Shown: positions 17,571 through 26,125 of the stretch, piece after piece
Numbering within the stretch: position 1 is the first letter of the stretch
How the letters are laid out: each line of letters begins with the position of its first letter
Assembly: GCF_014137855.1 (NCBI RefSeq)
Contig: NZ_JACGWT010000001.1
Location: forward strand, 558,001 to 622,000
DNA from: Microlunatus kandeliicorticis
GTDB taxonomy: Bacteria; Actinomycetota; Actinomycetes; Propionibacteriales; Propionibacteriaceae
Length of the DNA: 64,000 bases
Direction of reading: 5' to 3'
Made by a program: the position numbers and the translations under genes
The notes under the pieces: model-generated
What the model was told of the DNA's origin: nothing
Databases searched by the model: none
Seen by the model: only the letters and a program-made list of their open reading frames with translations

Positions 17571-17866
17571 ACGTGCGTCGGCTGCAGCTGGACGTGGACA
17601 AGGCCGTCCAGCGTCCCGACCTGCTCGAACTGGCCGCGGCGATGGAGTCCGTCGCCGGGGTGGAGGCGGTCAACATCACCGTCACCGACATCGACGTCGA
17701 GACCGTCGGGACCGAGGTGACGGTGGAGGGTGACGGGATCGACGTCCAGGCGCTGATCCGGGCGATCGAGCGGGTCGGCGCGGCCCTGCACTCGATCGAC
17801 GAAGTGGTGGTCGGGGACCGGATTGTGGAACGCGTGGCCCGGGTCCGCGGATCCACTGGCGGGTGA
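17567..17866 (+). CDS. DUF211 family protein
   Basis: Starting at GTG 17567 (overlapping the phosphatase stop) the protein has 99 aa. The pattern RRLQLDVDKAVQRPDLLELA, then VAGVEAVNITVTDIDVET, EVTVEGDGID and HSIDEVVVGDRIVE closely follows the DUF211 family. This family is ferredoxin-like, best known from archaea, and has no firm function. The gene is sandwiched by GTGA overlaps between a phosphatase and a VIT-like transporter, so it may sense or bind something related to the membrane protein. The longer ORF from 17510 overlaps the phosphatase and is unlikely. Confidence 0.8.
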   Translation: MNVRRLQLDVDKAVQRPDLLELAAAMESVAGVEAVNITVTDIDVETVGTEVTVEGDGIDVQALIRAIERVGAALHSIDEVVVGDRIVERVARVRGSTGG

Positions 17867-18405
17867 GCGGCCTCCGCGGTTCGTGGCGCCAGCAGTACTT
17901 GCTGCCGCTGTCCCTCGGGCTGGCCGACGGGATCGTCAATGCGCTCACCCTTGCGTCGGCATCGGTGCTGCACGGCCGCGGCCTCGGGGTTTCGCTCGGC
18001 CTCAAAGTCGGGGCGGTCGCACTGGTCTCGGCGGTGTTCACGATCTTCGTGGCCGAGTACGCGCAGCTCCGCTCTGAGCTGACCCGCGCCGAGCACGAAC
18101 TCAGTCTGACCCGCTCGGGCCGGCTGGCGGCCGGCTCACTGGGCCGACAGGTGCTGCGCGAGGCGCTCACGGCAGCGGGTGTCGGGTGTCTCGCCAGTTT
18201 CGTCGGCGCGGTCACGCCCCTCTTGGTCGGCGCCTTGTTGGCGCCGTACAGCTGGACGGCACTGCTCGTCTCGGTCCTCGGTCTCGGCGGGCTGGGCGCG
18301 GGGTTGGCCGTTTCGGTGCACGGTCGGGTCTGGCGCTGGGTCACGTCGATGACGCTGATGGGCGCGGTCGTGGCCTACATCGGTGTGCTGCTCAACATCG
18401 CCTGA
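17863..18405 (+). CDS. VIT1/CCC1-like membrane protein
   Basis: 180 aa, start GTG 17863 (GTGA overlap). The N-terminal helix YLLPLSLGLADGIVNALTLA recalls the opening of VIT/CCC1 iron-manganese transporters, and the cytosolic loop AEYAQLRSELTRAEHELSL is in the right place for their helical metal-binding domain, though shorter and with few Glu. Three further helices fill the C-terminal half. If true to family it moves Fe2+ or Mn2+ across the cytoplasmic membrane; the reduced loop makes substrate assignment unsafe. It ends the operon and is the last normal gene before the decayed region. Confidence 0.65.
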   Translation: MSGLRGSWRQQYLLPLSLGLADGIVNALTLASASVLHGRGLGVSLGLKVGAVALVSAVFTIFVAEYAQLRSELTRAEHELSLTRSGRLAAGSLGRQVLREALTAAGVGCLASFVGAVTPLLVGALLAPYSWTALLVSVLGLGGLGAGLAVSVHGRVWRWVTSMTLMGAVVAYIGVLLNIA

Positions 18406-18439
18406 CGTGTCGCTGACCGAAGCCCGCCGCATGCCTCAC

Positions 18440-18715
18440 ACCGCTCGCTCGGCAAAGTGCGCATTGATCTACTCGCTGGTCACGCCTTTCGCTTAGAGGC
18501 TGAGGACGATCACGTCGACGCCGGTCGCCTTCGTTGCGCTTCTTCACGATCTGCGGCTTGAAGGTCCCGTCCCGGTCCTGGGGCACCTCGATCTCGACCT
18601 GACTGCGGGCCTCGGTCAAGACGGTCTTCGGCCGGGACCCATTGCGCACGTCATTTGAGTCCCAGCCGGCCGGGGCATCACGGCTCGGTTCGGCAGCTTG
18701 CTGATCGTCACGCAT
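18440..18715 (-). pseudogene. IS256-family transposase remnant
   Basis: Reading leftward from 18715, one frame gives VRNGSRPKTVLTE, then VEIEVPQDRDGTFKP and QIVKKR, the conserved N-terminal block of IS256-family transposases. The match then jumps frame and continues as GVDVIVLSL-stop-AKGVTSE-stop-INAHFAE, the next conserved block with two in-frame stops. So the fragment is frameshifted, interrupted and cut off at about 18440; both the real start and the catalytic DDE region are missing. No terminal inverted repeats could be recognised. It lies 18 bases before the broken AbiEi gene. The surrounding bases 18406-18439 and 18716-18733 show nothing else. Confidence 0.8.
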
Positions 18716-18733
18716 AGTGTGACGCCTGTCGAC

Positions 18734-19530
18734 ATGGAGATGGTCAGCGTCGCTGCCCCGCGGGCGGCGCATTGGGCGTTGTCGCATGGTCGGTCTTCGT
18801 TGACGGTGGAGGAGTTGGCCGCGCTGTTGGGGGTGCCGGTCGATCAGGTGCGGCGGCGGTTGCATGTGCCGGCTCGGCGGGGAGAGTGGGTGCAGCCGGT
18901 GCGGGGGTTGTGGGTGCCGGTGTCGCCGGAGTTTCGCACCTGGGGTGGTCCGCCAGGGATCGAGTTGATCGATCTGATGATGGGGTATCTGGGGATCGGC
19001 TACGACGTGGGCTGGTTGACCGCCGCCGGGTTGCACGGGGTCGGGCATCAGGCGGCGCAGGTGTTCCAGGTGGCGGTGGTTCGGCAGGTGCGCGGCCGGG
19101 TGGTGGGTCGGACGCCATTCGAGTTCGCGCAGCGGAAGGTGGCGGGGATCCCGACGGTGGCGCATCCGACGCGGGCGGGGTCGGCTCGGGTGTCGTCGGT
19201 TGCAGCGACGATGTTGGACCTGGCCACGGATGTGGCACGTCGGGAGGGATCGACAACGCGGCGACGGTGATCGGCGAGCTGGCCGAGCTGGAGGGCTTCG
19301 AGCTGGCCGATCTGGTGGCGTTGGTGCCGCGGTTCCCGGGGGCGGCGGGTCGCCGGGTCGGTTGGGTGCTGGACCGGTTCACGGATGTCGATGATCTTGA
19401 CGAGCTGGCGGCGGAGGTGGTGTCGGCGACGCCGACGCCGTCGCGGCTGGACCCGGCTGGAGGAGCGTCGGGATGCATCGATCGGGACTGGATGGTGTTT
19501 CTGAACCGGGTCGTGGAGCCGGACCTGTGA
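18734..19530 (+). pseudogene. abiEi: AbiEi-family type IV antitoxin, frameshifted
   Basis: Frame 2 gives an N-terminal winged-helix (SSLTVEELAALLGVPVDQVR) and the AbiEi core (ELIDLMMGYLGIGYDVGWLT, AGLHGVGHQAAQVFQV, GIPTVAHPTRAGSARVSSVA) up to MLDLATDV. The match then continues in frame 1 with GGIDNAATVIGELAELEGF, DLVALVPRFPGAAGRRVGW and a C-terminus ending WMVFLNRVVEPDL. The shift lies between about 19225 and 19250, so the reading frame is broken unless this is a sequencing error. AbiEi proteins repress their own operon and oppose the nucleotidyltransferase toxin AbiEii. The end overlaps the toxin start as GTGA, the normal arrangement for the pair. Confidence 0.8.
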
Positions 19531-19731
19531 TCCCGGCGGAGGCGATCACCACCTGGGGCGTGGCGAGGCCGTCGCCGACCCGGGAGCCGAGCGAATCTGG
19601 ACCGCAAGATCACCAACCCGACCTTCCGGCGCGATCTCGACCTGCTGGTCACCGCCTGGCCCGACGGCTACACGGTCGGGGCCGCCGGCGAGATCATCGG
19701 TCGCCGGCTACTCGACCAACTCGACGGCTGA
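19527..19731 (+). pseudogene. abiEii: AbiEii-family toxin, large internal deletion
   Basis: From GTG 19527 the sequence reads VIPAEAITTWGVARPSPTRE, which is the usual N-terminus of actinobacterial AbiEii nucleotidyltransferases. In another frame, starting near 19600, it reads LDRKITNPTFRRDLDLL, then VTAWPDGYTVGAAGEIIGRR and LLDQLDG-stop, the typical C-terminus. Everything between, including the nucleotidyltransferase catalytic motifs, is gone. The remaining 205 bases are not a multiple of three. The toxin is therefore dead, which would release selection on the antitoxin and fits its frameshift. This is decay, not a small gene. Confidence 0.72.
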
Positions 19732-19887
19732 GCCCTGGCCGATCGGCGATTCCCAATGTTTCCGTGTACTGCGCTTCGCTTGCCCGGGTGACTCTGACCG
19801 ACACCGATGCGCGACGGCCAGTTTGTCCCCATTTCGTCCCGCACAGCCGCAATCTCAAGCGTTTTCCCTTGTCAGAAGAGGTTTGGT

Positions 19888-19947
19888 GGACGGTCTGTAA
19901 ATCCGTCGGCTCAGCCTACGAAGGTTCGAATCCTTCACCTGCCACCA
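19888..19947 (+). other. tRNA-Tyr 3' fragment (attachment-site remnant)
   Basis: The stretch holds the anticodon loop CTGTAAA (anticodon GTA), the anticodon-stem 3' side, a long class-II variable arm (GGCTCAGCC), a perfect T arm (GAAGG-TTCGAAT-CCTTC) and the acceptor 3' strand ACCTGCCA with encoded CCA. The matching 5' half (which should begin GGCAGGT and hold the D arm) is absent upstream, so it is not a working tRNA. A 3' tRNA piece is what a tyrosine-recombinase integration leaves at the far end of an element. Around it, 19732-19887 and 19948-20142 hold no gene that I can recognise. Confidence 0.75.
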
Positions 19948-20142
19948 TGTGTCGAGGGAGTTGAAAGAGGGAGGCATGGCCTCGGCTGCTGGCAGTCAGC
20001 TGTCCAGTGAGGCCGCCATATCCACAGGGCTGTCTCGGACCGGCGCCGCAGGTCCCATTGCCATGTTCTTGTTGCCGCTTGTCGGCTTCGAGCTCCGGAG
20101 ACGACTCTGACCCTCTCTTGAGCGGCGCGATTTGCTGGCCGC

Positions 20143-22848
20143 TCACCGCGACTCCAGATTCATTCTCAGGGCAGATCGGATCGACGGAGCGAGCGGCACA
20201 CGCCGCTCCTCAGCGTCGGTTGATGACTCATCTTGGGCCGTCGGTCGTCCCATGACAACGTCGAACCAGCCGGCGCGATCTTTCACGACCCGGAACATCT
20301 TTTCATCATGAGTGCCTCCCAAGTACGGCTCCCAGACGGCTATATCGGCCCTCTCCGCCTCGGCCAGGGCGCCGATGCGGTCGAGCCGTCCAGTGCGCTG
20401 CTCCAAGACGCTCGGATTCCAATCAAGATCGTGGTGGATGACATGGCGGCATTCCCTGTGTAAGTCGATGCCTTCCCCCATGACCGAACTCGCTACCAGG
20501 AGATCCGGAGCGAAGGGAGTGTTGAAGACAGCGATCAGTCGTTCACGGAGTGATCGCTCCGTTCCGCCATGAGCACGACGCACGGGTCGGAGGCTGGTAC
20601 CACGGCCTTGGACCTCGTCGCTCTCATTCGAGCCAGCCTCAGTCTGCTCTCCGAGCAAGGCGTCGAAGATCCGGACTCGTTCGTCGGCGCTCATCTGCGC
20701 GACTCTCGCAGCAAAACGACGCCAGCGGATCCGGAGATCGATCTTGCCGGGGTTGTCGCCTGAGGCCCCGCGCCACAGCTCTTCGGCGGTCATCGAGGGG
20801 TGCAGGGGCGTGAACCTGACAAGAGATCCGGGTGTGCGGAGCTGACGGATTGCGGCTTCGGTCAGTGTCACGACCGACTCCTGGTCCACCCCTAGGTCGA
20901 CTGAGAACAGCTCATGGAGCCTACGGCGAATGAAGTCATGGGATCCCGATCCCCGCCTGAGCAGTCGTTCGGCTAGACGCTCGAGCTCGTCGTCCGTGGC
21001 AGTCATGTCGACCGAGAGTGCCGTCGCTGCACGTCGGGTGATCATGGCATCGACGCGTTCGGAGAGGACCCTCTCGACGGCTTGGCCGGTGCGGATAAAC
21101 CAACAGAAGATTAAGCATTTGTCGCCCCGCGACCACAGGTCCAGTGCCCGGTCGACAGTTGCCGCGATCTTCGGGTGCCGCCCGAGATCAAGGTCGCCTT
21201 CTTGCAGCAGGAGATTTATCTGATGGCGGTACCAACCGGCGCCGCTCGCATCTCGGGTCGGAGACTCCGGCGGGGCCCGCCTTTCCTCTGGATCATCGTT
21301 GTCGAGCTCGGCACCGACCCCACCCAAGCGGCCGAACGCCTCGAAGGACGAGGCGATCCCGTAGGCGAAGTAGGGGCGGGACCCTCCCTGCGATTCCTCC
21401 GTCGCCAGCGATTGCGCTCGGGCAGCCAAGAGGAAGGGGAGGGCGATGTCGTCTTCGATCTGGATTCCACCGGTTTGCTGAGACGCCCCGGGCGAGACCG
21501 CTGCTCCGTCGATATAGCTGCGTCGCAGCGCGCGCTGGTGCCGGATCACCCAGGGCGCCAAGACGTCGTGCATCTGCTGGCGGGTGCGAACGGCCTCCTG
21601 CGCCGCACGCCAAGCGCTCGTCGCGGCGGCCGATACTTCCGCCGGGACGGGCGCGTCGGGAGTCCAGGTGTCGAAGTCATTCGCTTCGTGTGGTTGGAGC
21701 GCCGACCAGCGCCCGTCAAGGTGCACGGCAGCGCCCTGGGCGAGACGGAGCACTTCGGCCAGGGTAGCCAATCGGTCGTGGAGCGGCGGCTGAGCGGGGA
21801 GTGGACCCCGCACTGCGCTGAGCCGACTCAGTACGCGTATCAACTCGTGATGACCGAGTTCGAACGGTGTGGCGGTCAGCATGAGCATCCGGTCGAAGTG
21901 CCCGGTTAGCGCACCTGCGCTTGCGGCGGCTTTGCGTGGGGCGAAAAGCTGGGAGATCAGTGTCTGGTCGTTCTTGAGTCGGTGTGCCTCGTCCACGATC
22001 AGCAGTGGCATCTGCAGGCGCGTTGACGCCAGGGCGATCTTCCACGTTGATTGCGTTGCCGCAGAGATCTGCGCCCGTGCCGCTTTCAGTCGCAGGTCGA
22101 TGTTCTTGGAGCTGTACTTGGGCAACGCATCGACGCAAGACCTGACGGCAGCGAGATCGAGACCGCCTAACGCCTGGATCACGGCCTCGGGGACGGGGTC
22201 GTCGGGCAACTCCTCGCCGGCAATCTCCGCCCAGTCCGACCTCCACCCCTGCGGTGGTCGTTGTAGGAGGCGACGCACTCGGTCAGGGGTGAGCCGTCGA
22301 TCTTGGATCAAGCCACGCTGACGATCACACCAACGGGCGATCCGGCTTCTCGCGTCATCGGCTCCGGGGCGACCACGGACCGCGGCCTGGAGGACGGCCA
22401 ATTGGACGAAGGTGTCCTTGAGCCGGGAGGTCAAAGCCGTGTGTGTCGCCACGACGAGGTGGGCCCGCCGGTCGGGCGGATCGTCCAGCGCAGCTAGGAG
22501 CGCCTCGCCGCTGCGCAAGGCGCCTGGGGAGCAGCGCACCTCCGGGCCCCCGGGAAGCAGGAGCGAGGCGCTCAGGGCGGACCATTCCCGCACCCATTTG
22601 TCAGCCACCGCGGCGGGGGCTAGGACGAGTACCTGTCCCAATGGCTTGGTGGCCAGGATCTGGGAGACGGCCACCGCGAGCGCAACGTAGGTCTTTCCCA
22701 TACCGACCTGGTCGGCCAGAATCACCCCTTCCTGGCGGCGGAACCGATTCAGGATGTCGCTGGCGGTTCGTCGCTGCCGAGTCCAGTCCTCTTGAAAGGC
22801 GGGCACAGGTGAATCGATGCGGAGTCGTGCCGTCAGTTCGACAGACAT
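20143..22848 (-). CDS. SNF2-type helicase of the accessory defence module
   Basis: The start is ATG 22848, with AAGGAGG before it; it overlaps the end of the PLD gene by 16 bases. 901 aa. The N-terminal RecA-like domain has Walker A in ADQVGMGKTYVAL (near 48) and DEAH in LLIVDEAHRLKND (near 286). A long insert of more than 100 residues lies between them. The C-terminal domain has SSVMGEGIDLHRECRHVI followed by DWNPSVLEQRTGRLDRIG (near 790-830), the SF2 motifs V-VI. Such proteins translocate on or remodel DNA. It differs clearly from the DrmD helicase upstream in the block, so it is not a duplicate. It is last in the module. Confidence 0.85.
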   Translation of the reverse strand: MSVELTARLRIDSPVPAFQEDWTRQRRTASDILNRFRRQEGVILADQVGMGKTYVALAVAVSQILATKPLGQVLVLAPAAVADKWVREWSALSASLLLPGGPEVRCSPGALRSGEALLAALDDPPDRRAHLVVATHTALTSRLKDTFVQLAVLQAAVRGRPGADDARSRIARWCDRQRGLIQDRRLTPDRVRRLLQRPPQGWRSDWAEIAGEELPDDPVPEAVIQALGGLDLAAVRSCVDALPKYSSKNIDLRLKAARAQISAATQSTWKIALASTRLQMPLLIVDEAHRLKNDQTLISQLFAPRKAAASAGALTGHFDRMLMLTATPFELGHHELIRVLSRLSAVRGPLPAQPPLHDRLATLAEVLRLAQGAAVHLDGRWSALQPHEANDFDTWTPDAPVPAEVSAAATSAWRAAQEAVRTRQQMHDVLAPWVIRHQRALRRSYIDGAAVSPGASQQTGGIQIEDDIALPFLLAARAQSLATEESQGGSRPYFAYGIASSFEAFGRLGGVGAELDNDDPEERRAPPESPTRDASGAGWYRHQINLLLQEGDLDLGRHPKIAATVDRALDLWSRGDKCLIFCWFIRTGQAVERVLSERVDAMITRRAATALSVDMTATDDELERLAERLLRRGSGSHDFIRRRLHELFSVDLGVDQESVVTLTEAAIRQLRTPGSLVRFTPLHPSMTAEELWRGASGDNPGKIDLRIRWRRFAARVAQMSADERVRIFDALLGEQTEAGSNESDEVQGRGTSLRPVRRAHGGTERSLRERLIAVFNTPFAPDLLVASSVMGEGIDLHRECRHVIHHDLDWNPSVLEQRTGRLDRIGALAEAERADIAVWEPYLGGTHDEKMFRVVKDRAGWFDVVMGRPTAQDESSTDAEERRVPLAPSIRSALRMNLESR

Positions 22849-24827
22849 CGCTGGGCCTCCTTCGCAGCGCGCTTCGTGTAGAGCGTCATGAGGCTGCCGC
22901 TCGACCCGACTGCCTGTTGAACTTCCTCGAGGTGGGCCAGTGTCCTTTCGACCGCCAGCATCCCGAGCTGGACGTCGATGTCGGCGCACACCCGCCCCCA
23001 GTCGACCCGACCAACGGTGAGGGCCACCTCGGCTACCGTGAACGCCCCCTCAGCCTTGGACAGTGTTGCGTTGCGGACCTCTTCCAGTGCCTTGTCAGCG
23101 AGGTGCCGAGGACCGAGGGGACTAGCCAAGCGCGCCTGCAGAGCGTCCAGGTGCAGCGCGGGTCTGCTCAAGCGCTCGTGCAACTGAGCCAGCGCCTTCG
23201 AGAGGGCGCGACCCCGCCGAAGCAGGTTCTCCTGGTCGTCGAACCGGCGCAGAGGGTCGAGGGCCACGGAGTTTTCGGCGTGGGTGTCGAGCTGTGCCGC
23301 CAGCGCCTCGCGCATCGCCGCTGACAGCGAATGACCCCGAGCAAGAGCCTCGAGCAGTTGGCGAAGAGACAAAGCCGCGATTGCGGGCCCATTTGGCAGG
23401 GCTGCTGGATCGTCCACCAAGACCGTCCAGGGTGCCGCGTTCCCGTCCCAGCGCACCACCACGTAGGCCGGCAGGCTCGCCTCGTCGAGCTTGAACTCGG
23501 CTCGCCTCGGGCGACCCTCAGCGGCCCAGTCCGCGCCCGACCATAGAGGTTCTTCGCTGGCTGTGCTCACCGTCCAGTCGGACGGCAACTGTTCCGGATC
23601 GAACTGCATGATCAAGGTCCAGCAGGAGGCGTCCCGTTGCAGTCGGCAGAGCGTGAAGCCCAGGGGCAGGGCAGGCAGATCCTCGTCACTCTCGTCGACA
23701 TCGAGGCCGTCGACGCTGAGCGTCTCGTCCGCCAGTTCCTCGGCTGGCGCGACGAGTGCCATCAACCAGACCCCCTCGGCACTTCCGGCCGGCGCTCCGA
23801 GCCACACATTGAGCTCGCGGTGGGAGTTCCCACCGTTCAGCCCAAGGCCTGCGCGTGTGTGGTTGGAGCTGCCGACTAGCGCCGCGACGAAGCGGTCGCT
23901 CTCGATGACCAGACACTTCGCGTGGAGCGCGCGCAGTTCGCGATCCTCGCGCGCCAGTTCGTACACATGGTCGACTCGGGCTCGGACGGCCGTCGGAACG
24001 GGCACCATCCCCTCCGGGGTCCGCACAGTGACCACTTGGTGGGAGCGGGCTCCGTGCCCGGTGAGCAGTCGGCGAACGCGGTTGACCACTGCGAGATCGT
24101 GGCTGTCCCAAAATGGTGAGAGGTGGGTCGCACGGAGCGGTCGCGGGCCATCCCACACTTCCTTGAGACTGTCGAGTGGACTTCTCCCAAGCCCGGACGG
24201 AGCCAGACAGACCCCCAGGGCAGCGCGGCGTCCCGGGCGGGCTGGCCTCTGGCTGATGGCCCGGTCCCGGAAGAGATCCAGTGCCGAGCGGGCTCGAGCG
24301 ATTCCCGGCGTGACCAGGTCGGCCCCCGGCACGAGGTTGAGGTAGTCCTTCAGCTCGTCGGCCAGCGCGACCAACAGGTCAGATGGAAAAAGGCACCGAG
24401 GGCCGAGGTCAGCGGCGAGGCTCAACTCGATCTGTCGGCGATAGCCGGCAGGAGTCAGATTGGCTGACCCGAGCAGCAGCCGGGTGGCGTCCGCCCACAA
24501 CAGCACGGCAACCTTGGCGTGCAGTAGTCCTCCGGGGACGTGTCCGTGAAGCAGATCCCACCGCAGCGAGGTGCGGTCAGCACGGGTGGCGCGATCGGCA
24601 AGGACCGTCACGGGGACTTCGGCCAGCTTCTCCTCGAGTTCGATCCGCGCGACAAGATCGTGGACTGTGCCGTTCCCCTCCTCGACACTAGAGACCGCCG
24701 TGAACCTGGCCAGGCAGTCACGCTCGAAAAAGTCGGGATCCAGGGTGAAGGTCGTGGCGAAGACAGCCACGGGTGCGCCGGCGCCTGGAGGAGGGTCCCA
24801 AAGGTCGAGCAACGGGGTCGGTCTCAT
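22833..24827 (-). CDS. Phospholipase-D-fold protein with two HKD-type motifs
   Basis: 664 aa. Two HxK motifs are seen: LLHAKVAVLLW (His103/Lys105) followed by LLLGSANLTPAG, and LHAKCLVIES (near 302) followed by LVGSSNHTRAGLGL. Both have the later G/S-S-x-N step, so one chain can form a complete PLD active site. The second motif has Glu where Asp is usual. The last 200 residues are helical. PLD-fold proteins in defence islands are usually nucleases. ATG 24827 overlaps the previous stop (ATGA) and the end overlaps the SNF2 helicase gene. The pairing PLD + SNF2 mirrors DrmC + DrmD but the proteins are not similar. Confidence 0.8.
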   Translation of the reverse strand: MRPTPLLDLWDPPPGAGAPVAVFATTFTLDPDFFERDCLARFTAVSSVEEGNGTVHDLVARIELEEKLAEVPVTVLADRATRADRTSLRWDLLHGHVPGGLLHAKVAVLLWADATRLLLGSANLTPAGYRRQIELSLAADLGPRCLFPSDLLVALADELKDYLNLVPGADLVTPGIARARSALDLFRDRAISQRPARPGRRAALGVCLAPSGLGRSPLDSLKEVWDGPRPLRATHLSPFWDSHDLAVVNRVRRLLTGHGARSHQVVTVRTPEGMVPVPTAVRARVDHVYELAREDRELRALHAKCLVIESDRFVAALVGSSNHTRAGLGLNGGNSHRELNVWLGAPAGSAEGVWLMALVAPAEELADETLSVDGLDVDESDEDLPALPLGFTLCRLQRDASCWTLIMQFDPEQLPSDWTVSTASEEPLWSGADWAAEGRPRRAEFKLDEASLPAYVVVRWDGNAAPWTVLVDDPAALPNGPAIAALSLRQLLEALARGHSLSAAMREALAAQLDTHAENSVALDPLRRFDDQENLLRRGRALSKALAQLHERLSRPALHLDALQARLASPLGPRHLADKALEEVRNATLSKAEGAFTVAEVALTVGRVDWGRVCADIDVQLGMLAVERTLAHLEEVQQAVGSSGSLMTLYTKRAAKEAQRCLSN

Positions 24828-26125
24828 CCTGTGGCTCGCAGGAAGTCAGTGATCGTGCGTAACCGCATCGGGTGTATCCAGGTGGTGTCGTCGTCCGGGA
24901 CACGCTGATCTCGGTAGAGCGGTCTGACGACGAATCCGTCGCGCACCTCTTCCACCCACATCCGTCTGCCCTTCTCGGCCTGGACGGCGCTGTGCCGGTT
25001 CAGAAGCTCCTGGACGAAGTCCGGGGTGCGGCGACCGCCTCGGAAGGCAGCCAGCGCAGTCTCGACCTCTGCCCCGAGTCGCTGATCGATCGCGCCGACG
25101 CGGGTGACCGCCTCGTCGACGAGCCCGTGAAGATCTTGGGACGCACGGTCGGCGAAGGACAACTGCTCCGTCGGACTGTTCCGGATCACCCCCTGAGCTT
25201 GGACGACGCCGTGTCGCAGGAGGCGACGGAAGGTATTGGTCAGGAGCGCAGTGCAACGTTCGTACGCGATGGCCGCAGTGAGCAGGTCGCGGACCCGGCC
25301 ATGGGACTTTGGCAGCAGTCGGCCCGCGATCTTGTGCTCAGGCATCTCGCGGGGCGGAGGCTCAGCGCTGAGCAAGCTGGCGATGACGTGTCGCGCCTCG
25401 TGGCGGTCGCTGTTGATGAGGCGGCTCAGTACGGCTCGCTCCCGCCGACCAGCGCCGCCAGGTGTCAGCGTGCGGGCGAACTGCTGCGCCATCCATCCCC
25501 ACTGCGGGAAGTTGCACTCGCCGGCCTGAAGCGACGCACCGATGTACTTCGAAGCCTCTTGCCGGAGCTGCGCCCCAGCCGAGCCAGAGGCCTCGGCCAA
25601 GAAGCCCGACATGTCCTGATCTGCCTCCCAGGCGAGCACCAGTTCCTCGGCTGACCGACCCGGGCTGCCATCGGTTTCGAGCACACCGGAGTCCAGGGAG
25701 AACGGACGGTAGACGCCAGTGAAGCCGAAGACGCGAGGGCCGCGAAGATAGCGCCCAAGGCTCAGCCGTTCGTTGGCCCGCATAGCGCGCCTGGCCTTCT
25801 GGCTGCCGGGCAGACCTACCAGGTCGCCATCCTTCAAGCGTCGGACGAGGGCCTCGACCGTGATCCACTCAAAGGCGATGTCCGGCGTTGTGGCATGGTC
25901 AACCGCCACCGTGCCGCGATGCTCCATCCCGGCGAATGCGCCGATGGCCGAATGGGTGACGAAACGTGGATGGCTCATTCGAGCGCGTAGACCCGGAGCG
26001 AGGAGGTCCGCGATCCGGTCCGCGATCGCTGCGACTCCCATCGGGTCGAGGCTGCCCTCACCGAGGACCTCGGGATCGTACTTTGAGAGCCGGGGGAGTT
26101 GCGTGGCATATGCGCTCGGGGTCAC
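24824..26125 (-). CDS. Protein of unknown function, 433 aa, middle of the accessory module
   Basis: The start is GTG 26125, overlapping the previous stop as GTGA; a longer ORF running through the previous gene is rejected. No domain is certain. The N-terminal part LDPMGVAAIADRIADLLAPG with a following basic-aromatic stretch (RARMSHPRFVTHSAIGAFAG) resembles the opening of DUF6361-type proteins found beside helicase/PLD genes, but the match is from memory and weak. The rest is helical with a central FPQWGWMAQQFARTL and a C-terminal basic/aromatic region ending TWIHPMRLRTITDFLRATG. No nuclease, ATPase or methylase motif is visible. Its coupled position says it works with the PLD and SNF2 proteins. 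Confidence 0.65.
   Translation of the reverse strand: MTPSAYATQLPRLSKYDPEVLGEGSLDPMGVAAIADRIADLLAPGLRARMSHPRFVTHSAIGAFAGMEHRGTVAVDHATTPDIAFEWITVEALVRRLKDGDLVGLPGSQKARRAMRANERLSLGRYLRGPRVFGFTGVYRPFSLDSGVLETDGSPGRSAEELVLAWEADQDMSGFLAEASGSAGAQLRQEASKYIGASLQAGECNFPQWGWMAQQFARTLTPGGAGRRERAVLSRLINSDRHEARHVIASLLSAEPPPREMPEHKIAGRLLPKSHGRVRDLLTAAIAYERCTALLTNTFRRLLRHGVVQAQGVIRNSPTEQLSFADRASQDLHGLVDEAVTRVGAIDQRLGAEVETALAAFRGGRRTPDFVQELLNRHSAVQAEKGRRMWVEEVRDGFVVRPLYRDQRVPDDDTTWIHPMRLRTITDFLRATG

Noticed and set aside
19888-19947. Functional tRNA-Tyr gene
   Set aside because: The 5' acceptor strand and D arm are missing and the anticodon stem has a mismatch; only the 3' half is present.
19473-19964. 163-codon ORF across the AbiE end and the tRNA fragment
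   Set aside because: It reads through two broken gene parts and the tRNA piece in one frame; the match to AbiEii uses two different frames.
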